Source: Strigamia acuminata (Eukaryota > Arthropoda > Chilopoda > Geophilomorpha > Linotaeniidae). From it: 64,000 bases of DNA. Location: contig OX442318.1 in assembly GCA_949358305.1 (NCBI GenBank), forward strand, positions 5,752,501 through 5,816,500, given 5' to 3'. The notes under the pieces were generated by a model that searched no databases, was not told the DNA's origin, and saw nothing but the letters and a program-made list of their open reading frames with translations. Position numbers and translations under genes: made by a program. Below, one piece after another: positions 56,018 through 64,000 of this stretch (position 1 is the first letter of the stretch; each line of letters starts with the position of its first letter).

Positions 56018-58402
56018 TTAATAAGGAAGATTGTCACCACATCGTCTGACTAGGTCTGATTCTACGAGTTTGTTCGTGTCGCGAACAACTTTAAACAAAC
56101 ATAACCCGGACATTTTTTCCAGTTCGTTTAACTCCACCCTGAATGGCTTCAAATAAGCTATCTCATCATCGGGTGCATCCGACTCCTCGTAGGCTTCGTT
56201 TGGCATTACAAAACCCCTAAACTCGTAACATCCTTTTCCATCTTTAAAGACTAATGCCTTAAAAAAATGAGTTGGGATTGAAACTTTGTTGGGCCCAACT
56301 AGCTCATACTCCACAATTCTTGCACCGGGACATGTGGTTTTGGAGCTGGATCCAGGCCGACTTGCAGAATCTCCACAACCTCCGCTTGCTGTAGATTGTG
56401 CGACACATGGCTCAACGGACCTAAAAAATAGCAGGAAACATTCATGAATTTCCTGCGAAAGCAACGCTTTAAAGCAGGAGTCAGTGCTGGACTGGCCCGA
56501 CGGGCTACCGGGAGTTTCCCGGTGGCCTGTGACCCGGTGGCCCTTTGCAGGCTCACCGTGGCCCGTCCCTGGCCCACCATAACCTTTCCTTGTGGCCCGA
56601 CTCATCCAGATTTCCCGATACTAAATTTGTACTCAGTCCAGCCCTGGCAGGGGTTCTCAAACTTTTTAACATTATGGCACACTTCTTACAAAGGCAATCT
56701 ATCACGACCCACTTCATCACTTTCAGTGTATATATCTCTGCACTTACTTAGGTAGAAACAAGGGACCGGTGCAGACGTAGACACACTCGTGGTCTTTTGC
56801 TAGCGTCTGAATGTAGGAATGCAAAACCTTCCATGGTCCATGTCGGAAATCTTTAGCCTGTTAAAAAGCAACTGAAATTAACCGTACGTTGACACAAGGG
56901 GCGTTCAATCATTGGAGGATAAGTTACACAAACTGCCAGCGTTGTATCTCATTCACCAAATGGCGAACTAGTTCAAGTTTGCGTTCATCACCGTGTGAAC
57001 TATATAGTTCACGTTCACTACAATTTTTTTCAAAGTGAACTAAGTTCAAGTTTACGAACTTGAACCAATAGTTTAGTTCACTTTTTAAATTTTCTTTTTA
57101 AATTGAAATGTTTTTGTTTTATGTTTTGTGGTTTGCAGATGGAAAAAAACCATTTTTGTTTTTAGTAAAGCAGTTGTTTTAATTGATTTTAATGACGAAA
57201 ACGGCTGATTTTGCCGTTTTTGTTGTAAAAAGTGATCAAAATGAACGTTTTGATGATGAAAACTTCATCAAAACGTTTAAAACCGATGCAAAAAGTTACG
57301 TTTTTGCGACGTTTTCATCATCAAACATGGTGAATGCAAACTTCGTTCAAGTTCACTCTTAAAAGTGAACTATACTCTTTCCACACTCAAAAGGCCCCTC
57401 TGGAAGCTTGGCTCCCATTGGCCAAGTCTGATTACTCAGAACTGCAGTTGAACTACTGCTACGAGGAAAAGTAGTTCCCTATGATTTTTAGTCTTTTCCA
57501 GAATAATAATGGTTGAAATAATGTACATTTAATGTTATTGTGTAATAAAACATGTTTTCCATTTTTGAAATAAAGTTTTATGGTGTTTTTAATTAAAACG
57601 AATTTCTTTTCATTTTAGTGCTTGCTTTGTCTAGAAAGCACATGTTACTTGAATTTTGTATTGAGTCTGGTGTTTTGGGTCTTTTTTTATGTATCACTAC
57701 ACAAGTGAAATGGCTCGGCCAATGGGAGCCAAGCTTCCAGGGGGGCCTTTTGAGTGTGGAATGAGTATAAGTTCGTTTTTTGCGTTCACTTGTAAAATTG
57801 AACTAGTTCGCGATCTTAGTTCGCGAACTAACGAACTTAGTTTGCATTCGATACAACACTGCAAACTGCAAAGACAGCACTAAGCTAACCTGCAGCACAA
57901 TATTGGGTAAGACCTTAGTAGAGTCGTCTCCGCTGCACGGAGGAACCAAATAAGTCGCATAATATCTCTCGGCGTAGAAATCTTGCTTTTGATTTCTGAA
58001 AATACCATCAACTCTTTCATCGCTTTTAATCTTGGCCATAAAACATTTATTTGGTTCACATGGGCAATCTCGGTCGTAAGGAAATTTTCCGTAATTTTCC
58101 CTTGTCAAGCACTGACAAGCAAATCTCGCTATCCGAGTGCGATGGTCGTATTGTAGCAGGAGGTTATTGTATTCCAAGTCCTTGAATAGACTCCCTAGTG
58201 GCCCTGACTTGTCGTCCATTGGTCCCACCGACATGAAGTCCTCTCTCACGTTTTCATCCAACCCAGTCGGAGCGGGTCGTGGTCGGAAACCATTGTCAGC
58301 ATTAACTGTACAAGAGTAATATTTCCCTACAAATGATCCGCTGAAATACGAAGCGATTCCAGTGGTCAGTATGGATAGTGTGTGGAAACTGTTTAAGATC
58401 AT
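56018..58402 (-). CDS. EndoG/EXOG-family protein lacking the catalytic DRGH motif
   Basis: Three exons in phase: 57890..58402, 56748..56857, 56018..56420; 341 residues. Features of DNA/RNA non-specific (betabeta-alpha-metal) endonucleases: an N-terminal hydrophobic segment, LQYDHRTRIARFACQCLT, VYVCTGPLFLPK, a GPNKVSIPTHFFKALVF strand and ELEKMSGLCLF. Where family members have (D/S)RGH followed by a metal-binding Asn, this protein reads FYAERYYATYLVPPC, so the general-base His and its context are gone. A Cys/Ser-rich insert (about 210-245) follows the LPK motif. Inferred: a pseudo-nuclease, possibly secreted or membrane-linked rather than mitochondrial. Two transposon clusters sit in its introns. 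Confidence 0.8.
56482..56646. mobile_element. hAT-type MITE inserted into another hAT end
   Basis: Ends CAGTGCTGGACTG and CAGTCCAGCCCTG. The duplicated target is GCAGGAGT / GCAGGGGT, itself the start of a second hAT-like terminus (GCAGGGGTTCTCAAACTTTT) continuing to about 56740. Confidence 0.75.
56937..57861. mobile_element. hAT-type element with 8-bp target duplication, carrying a nested MITE
   Basis: Ends CAGCGTTGTATC and GATACAACACTG, direct CAAACTGC on both sides (56929-56936, 57862-57869). Interior has inverted GAACTAGTTC words. It ends 29 bases from the donor of EndoG-like exon 1. Confidence 0.8.
57371..57769. mobile_element. MITE, TATACTC family, nested
   Basis: Ends TATACTCTTTCCACACTCAA and its inverse, with arms of about 55 bases. 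Same family as 11641-11875 and 11991-12371. Confidence 0.8.
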
Positions 58403-58571
58403 TCTTGATGCGAATTTTGAATTTTGAATTTGAGATTTGCAGCGGAGTATTGTCTTCCCATTTGGTGAGAAAATGGAGGATAACTAGGTGGGTTTGTTGT
58501 TGCTGTGGCAACTAAAAGATTGTGCTCCATCTGGTGGCAAATGATGGTTTTAATGTCATTTTTAATTGAAT

Positions 58572-59245
58572 TTACATTTTTGTGCTTCTTTTTTTGAGTT
58601 TTTCTACAAGTGGTTTTAGTTCTGGACAGATCTGAAATAATAATATTGAGATTGTTGGTTTTTTGATATTGTTTTGTTGTATACTTCAGTCATTTGTATG
58701 GATAAACATTGTATGCTTGCTTTCCAGTTCTGTGAAATTGGTTGGAAAAATTGTAATTAGATTTGTGGGAATAAATATTTGATGTTAAAATATTTACCTG
58801 TTGTTCACAATACCTGAAAACACTTTTTACTTCATGTCTTCTCTAGAGAAATAACTTACAAGTCAGTGGAATAGTTACAATTATAATTTGTGTAATAAAA
58901 TATTGATTTTTATATTTACATCTTGGTTTACAGTGTTTAGGGCCATCATTTTGATCCTGTGGTAAGAAACGTTCTTGGAGTCTTTTTTGAGATAATGCAC
59001 ATCCTGTAAGTAAAAACAATGGTCATAAAACAATGGAAATGTTCATATTTATTTATGTAAGACTGGAAACATACATTTACTAGGTTGTCAACATTGTAAC
59101 ATTTCTATTTTGAGTAATTGGAGTAATATAATGAGAAATAATAAAATATTGTCAATTTTTATGTACTTACTTGTTTGGCAAATGCTAGAGCAAAGAGGAA
59201 AGTGAGAAAGAAAAGCAAGATGCAAATTGTGAGGCATTTCATCAT
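58572..59245 (-). CDS. Small secreted peptide, candidate gene
   Basis: Exon 1, 59171..59245, encodes a very clear signal peptide (MMKCLTICILLFFLTFLFAL, then AFAKQ) and ends at GTAAGT. Exon 2, 58920..59003, and exon 3, 58572..58631 (ICPELKPLVEKLKKRSTKM, stop), join in phase to give 72 residues with a basic mature part. A 16-base mini-exon between consensus sites at about 58790-58805 would cause early termination if used. No family recognised; neuropeptide, antimicrobial or salivary roles would all be guesses. It is divergent from PRKDC. Confidence 0.4.
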
Positions 59246-59975
59246 GCCTGGTTGTAAACACTGTGGAAGAGGTTTTCCTCTTAGTTTTTGTATGATCAAT
59301 GATACAATACAAGTAAGGCACATATTGATGTCTTGATTGAGTGTAGGCTTATCTAACAAATGTGGGAAAATTAAAAAATGATGTAAACAAGAAGAATTTT
59401 ACACACAAAAACTTTATTTTTGCACTTGGATGCTGAAATTTAATTGTCAGAGTGATAAAAATGATTGCTTACTGTAGTTTTATTCCTTCCAGTTTTGTAA
59501 ATATTGATTTAACCGAATTTGATGGCATTTCATGTTGTTGTTTGCTGGAGATTTAAATATGTAAACAACTCAAAGCCCTTGGATTGCAACCACAGGAAAT
59601 GCATTCAAAAATTTAGAATTTGAACAAAAAATTAATTCTCTGATGCATTTCCTGCAACAATTTTTATTTAAATTTTATTTATTTCATACAACTTCAGACA
59701 ATAAACACAGTTTGTTGGACTCATTGCTTAAATATTCTCTCAACTGATGGAGCTAAACCTTGTTTGGCAAAATGGCGGCGCGGTATACTGCAATTACTGC
59801 TGAAATATTTAAAGAAAATAACTCTTACAGAGAGCTTTAGCGAATAATTTAAAAACGGAAATAAACAATCTCATTTATTAAATCTTGTAAATTTAAACGC
59901 ATTTAAAATAAACTTGTTAGCCACCAGTTGATTTGATTTCTTGCCGTCAGAGCGAGTCGACGTTGATAACTCACG
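59246..59975. promoter_or_regulatory. Divergent intergenic region, secreted peptide / PRKDC
   Basis: AT-rich with no TATA that I can defend and no repeat family recognised; the PRKDC 5' UTR and promoter should lie in the last 200 bases. Confidence 0.3.
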
Positions 59976-62890
59976 ATGGCCGCCTCTACGGCCAGTGGTA
60001 GTAGTTTCGTGCTAAACAACTTGATTTTACTGAAACAAACCGTCACATCTAACGACGACAGGGAGCGAAATGCACGTAAAGCGATTGAATTCGCCAAGGA
60101 AATATGCGATCACGTTTTGGAAACCAATTTACCAAAGGATTCGGGTGAAATTTCAATTCACAAGCCACAAAATGGCGCGAAATTTAAACCCCTCAAATTT
60201 CATTGTTATTTTATTTCAGATTCAGATTACATATGCTCGTTACTATTCAACGATGAAAATGGATTGGTTTACTTCCTAAAACGTTCAGCTGCCGACAATA
60301 CCGTAAAACGACAAAACCTCGTCTTTTAATCGCCACAATTTGATCGAAAATGTTAAAAAATTTCAGTTTAAAGACAGCAGATCGAAAATTCTGGAATTCC
60401 TGGTCAAGTTTTTGGACCTAGTGGGCCGGAAAATGCAGCCGTACATCGCCGTATTGAAGAACACGGGCCAGGCGTTGTTTCTGATGGACAAGACGTCGAA
60501 AAACAAGGAATTGGCAGTGCAGTTGTTGGCCAAAGTGCTCGAGAATCACCAGGGAAGTGGAGCGGAAGAGTTGGACATCGAGTTATTGGTCGATAAAATA
60601 TTCTCGCAGTTAATGCAAGCCAGCAAACTCACACCGACAGGTCCGGGAATGATTTTTCGACGGTTTTAATAGCAAATAAATGATTAATTTGATTGGTTTT
60701 GCAGTTCGGGCCGCTGTTTTCAATCTGTTGGGCATTTTGTGTCGAAGATTTCCCGAATTTATGATGAAAAGTTCGGATAAAATTCGAGATTTGTTTCTGG
60801 CTGAATTGAAAAAACAAGTGGGGGATGTTTGTTTGGGTTTTGTGGGTGGTTTTGAACGTTTATTTTACGGTTTTACAGACACGGGATCTTGATTTCAAGA
60901 TGATTGCTGGTTGTTTGGAAGGTTTGAGTGGATATTTGTTTAATTTCACGCAGGGTTTTGATGAAAATCCGGTTGTTTCGAGAGAGATTTTCGATCACAC
61001 GCTGAGAATCATTAGGCGGACTGCGGACGTGAAGCGATACGCGATGACAATTGGTGGAAAATTAAAATTAAATTAAAATTAAATAAAAATTAAATTATTT
61101 TTTTTTTTTTAGCTGCATTGAATTTGTTGGGGAATCATTGCCATCAATTTTCCCCGTTTGTTTACGATAAACACCAAGCGTTGTACGATGGGATACTCGT
61201 GTGGGTGAAACGTGGCAATCCGCAACTACGGAAAATCGCTCTGACGACGTTGGACGCGTTTTTCCATCAAGTAATTGTGACCGAGTTAAAATAAAATTGA
61301 AATAATAATTTTTTTTTTTTATTATTTTAGATGGGTGATGTGTTTATGCAGAAATCCGGAGATCAAAATGCGAAAGGGATTTTCCAAGTAATTTTTTTGA
61401 TCGAATTTTAATTGAAAAATGAATATTTTTGTTGTTTTTTTGTAGTTTTACATCAAAGAATTCCAGCAATTAATGAATAATGTGGACAATTCGTACGAAT
61501 TAAGCGTGGCGATTCGAGGATACGGTTTATTCGCAGCCGTACGTTATATATTTTTATCATTTTTAATTTAATTTAAAATAATTTAATTTAATTCAGCCAT
61601 GCAAAATATTTCTATCCGACAACGACGTCAGGTTCATGTTCAACGACATAATTTCACGCAGCGAGCAAATTTATTCCAAGTACGAAAAACATTTTTTTTA
61701 CTTTAAAATTGTTAAAATTGTTAAAATTGTTAAAATTTTAGCCCTAATTCCGAAACTGCGCAAGAAAACGTCCAGATTTTGCCAAGTTTCATCGAATCGT
61801 TAGCGAGCATCATCGTCCACGTCAACACCGTAATTTAAATTAATCAAAAATTTTAATCAAATAATTTAATTTTATTATTTTTCACAGATTGACCAGACTC
61901 TTCAAAGGTCCTTGGAATGTTTGGCCGTTTTGCTAATCGAAAATTACCCGCAAATCGCCGTGTCGCGACAGTTCACGTGTTCCTCATCGATCCTCAACCT
62001 TCTCTTTTCAATGCACTCCAAACAAGCGCAATACAAATCATTTCTCACGCGAATTGGTAATAATTACTAATTAAATATTAAATATTAATATTTAATTTAA
62101 AAAAAAATTATTTTTAGTTTTCCAAGGCATGTTACGCACTTGCTCGCACCCTGTGGCCGCGCTCGGGGACCCTTTTCTAGCGAAATCGGTTACGGAAGAG
62201 ATAAAAGATGCGAGGAAATTGAGTATTAAAGATTACGTCGATTTGTGGAAGGATTTATTGAACGTTGTCAGCATTAAAGTGAGGAAAATGGGTTTTTAAA
62301 TGAGAAAAAAATTGTTAAAAGTTGCGAATTTTAATAGGGATTCGCCAATAAGCCGTTAGCCGACAGGGAGAGTGTGGCGGAGTCGATTTACGACGAGATA
62401 ATCGCGGCCATTTTTAATATTTGCAATAAACTCGACTTGCAGACTCGGAAAAGTGAGGATAAAACGTGGGACGACGTCGGCGACGTTTCGTTCGATCCGG
62501 TCGCGGGGTTGGAGCCGGTTAACGTGAATGATTTCGAGATTTTAGTGAATTTAGTCGATATTTCTAATGATTTATTAGCGCACAATCATTGCAATTATTT
62601 CGAGAAATGGGTTCATCAATTTTCGTCTCAAATTATTTCTTTTTGTACAAAGTAAACGATGAAATTTTTTTTTTTTTATTGTTGTAATTTTGATTTAAAT
62701 AATTTATTTTGATTGTAGGTTTCCTTTAGTGAGTGCCTTCTATAAAATGATGGAGATTTGCTTCAAAATTTGCAACAAAATTAATTATTTCCGAGTGATT
62801 GACGACTCTAGGGAGGTTGAGATGACCGTTTCGGTCGTAAAAGAGCAGAAGGAGAACTGCTGGCGGTTATTTTCTAAATTTATTCAACAG
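59976..62890 (+). CDS. PRKDC: DNA-dependent protein kinase catalytic subunit, N-terminal part (runs off the window)
   Basis: Fourteen exons in phase: 59976..60144, 60220..60302, 60367..60640, 60705..60817, 60879..61053, 61113..61270, 61331..61387, 61446..61538, 61597..61679, 61742..61829, 61888..62056, 62118..62278, 62338..62651, 62719..62890; 703 residues so far, then a donor. The residues follow the N-terminal HEAT-repeat arm of DNA-PKcs: GCLEGLSGYLFNFT, SREIFDHTLR, ELSVAIRGYGLFA, PCKIFLSDNDVRFMF, YVDLWKDLLN and VSAFYKMMEI. DNA-PKcs is the PI3K-like kinase recruited by Ku to double-strand breaks in non-homologous end joining; the kinase domain is far beyond the window. Introns are short (50-100 bases) until the last, which is filled by satellite. 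Intron 1 is only 75 bases and open in frame, so it could be retained without breaking the protein. Confidence 0.93.
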
Positions 62891-62899
62891 GTGCGTTGA

Positions 62900-64000
62900 A
62901 ATTAGTCGGGGAAAAATAAAATATTATTGAATTTTATTTTGGAAAACGTGGGAAAAACGAAATATTATTTAATTTTGTTTCGGAAAACGTCGGAAAAACG
63001 AAATATTATTTAATTTTGTTTCGAAAACGTTGGAAAAACGAAATAATATTGAATTTTGTTTCGGAAAACCGAAATATTGAATTTTGTTTCGGAAAACCGA
63101 AATATTGAATTTTGTTTCGGAAAACCGAAATATTGAATTTTGTTTCGGAAAACCGAAATATTGAATTTTGTTTCGGAAAACCGAAATATTGAATTTTGTT
63201 TCGGAAAACCGAAATATTGAATTTTGTTTCGGAAAACCGAAATATTGAATTTTGTTTCGGAAAACCGAAATATTGAATTTTGTTTCGGAAAACGTCAGAA
63301 AAACGAAATATTATTGAGTTTTGCTTCGGAAAAACGAAATATTATTGAATTTTATTTCGGAATCCGTTGGAAAAACGAAATTTTATTAAATTTTATTTCG
63401 GAGAACGTTTGAAAACGAAATATTGAATTTTGTTTCGGAAAACCGAAATATTGAATTTTGTTTCGGAAAACCGAAATATTGAATTTTGTTTCGGAAAACC
63501 GAAATATTGAATTTTGTTTCGGAAAACCGAAATATTGAATTTTGTTTCGGAAAACCGAAATATTGAATTTTGTTTCGGAAAACGTCAGAAAAACGAAATA
63601 TTATTGAGTTTTGCTTCGGAAAAACGAAATATTATTGAATTTTGTTTCGGAATCCGTTGGAAAAACGAAATTTTATTAAATTTTATTTCGGAGAACGTTT
63701 GAAAACGAAATATTGAATTTTGTTTCGGAAAACGTCGGAAAAACGAAATATTATTAAAATTTTGTTTCGGGAAAGGTCGGAAAAACGAAATATTATTGAA
63801 TTTTGTTTCGGGAAAGGTCGGAAAAACGAAATATTATTGAATTTTGTTTCGAAAACATTTGAAAAACGAAATATTATTGAATTTTGTTTCGGAAAACGTC
63901 GGAAAAACGAAATATTATTAAATTTTGTTTCGGGAAAGGTCCGAAAAACGAAATATTATTGAATTTTGTTTCGGGAAAGGTCCGAAAAACGAAATATTAT
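62900..64000. repeat. 28-bp satellite with higher-order structure in a PRKDC intron
   Basis: Monomer GGAAAACCGAAATATTGAAT plus TTTGTTTC. A block at about 63224-63513 recurs nearly unchanged at 63514-63803, giving a roughly 290-bp higher-order unit. The array continues past the window edge. Confidence 0.92.

Overview
This window is nuclear DNA from an animal, almost certainly an arthropod and most likely an insect or other hexapod. Genes are split by GT-AG introns. The products are metazoan: a BTB-Kelch adaptor, TRMT10C, ELP6, NudE, PIGQ, TXNDC11, TOM22, an EndoG-like protein and DNA-PKcs. There is a PGRP / serine-protease-homologue gene pair of arthropod innate-immunity type, and short interstitial runs of TTAGG, the arthropod telomere repeat. 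Sequence outside exons is very AT-rich, full of short non-autonomous DNA transposons, and almost every long intron carries its own private minisatellite.

Layout. 0-1.4 kb: a small secreted or membrane protein gene (minus). 1.4-8.85 kb: no convincing gene; minisatellites, small inverted-repeat elements and a few GC-richer promoter-like islands. 9.4-21.5 kb (minus): two tandem paralogues, each encoding a signal peptide, a degenerate peptidoglycan-recognition (PGRP) domain, a linker and a chymotrypsin-fold (S1A) region. The upstream copy keeps a complete S1 domain whose catalytic Ser is Gly (GDGGGPL), so it is a PGRP-serine protease homologue fusion. The downstream copy has a proline-rich linker, a damaged splice donor and a truncated S1 region. 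Many transposons lie between the exons. 23-30.2 kb (plus): Kelch-like gene, TRMT10C, then a compact four-TM protein gene. ELP6 (minus) converges on that last gene and is divergent from NudE (plus, 33.2-40.8 kb). PIGQ (minus, 41.8-44.6 kb) is divergent from TXNDC11 (plus, 45.2-53.7 kb). An intron of TXNDC11 holds a seven-TM protein gene on the opposite strand. TOM22 (minus) converges on TXNDC11. Then come an EndoG-like gene (minus) without the catalytic DRGH motif, a decayed copy of its 5' end, a small secreted-peptide gene (minus), and the first 14 exons of DNA-PKcs (PRKDC, plus), running off the right edge inside a satellite-filled intron.

No operon logic applies. The clearest functional unit is the PGRP-SPH pair: a pattern-recognition module joined in one chain to a non-catalytic protease module, the type used as cofactors in melanisation and Toll cascades. 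I found its exons by reading the minus strand and checking that codon phase agrees at every junction. The main uncertainties are transcript ends, first exons, and four genes (PGRP-SPH copy 2, ELP6, the nested seven-TM gene, the 55.2 kb candidate) where one junction or frame does not close cleanly.
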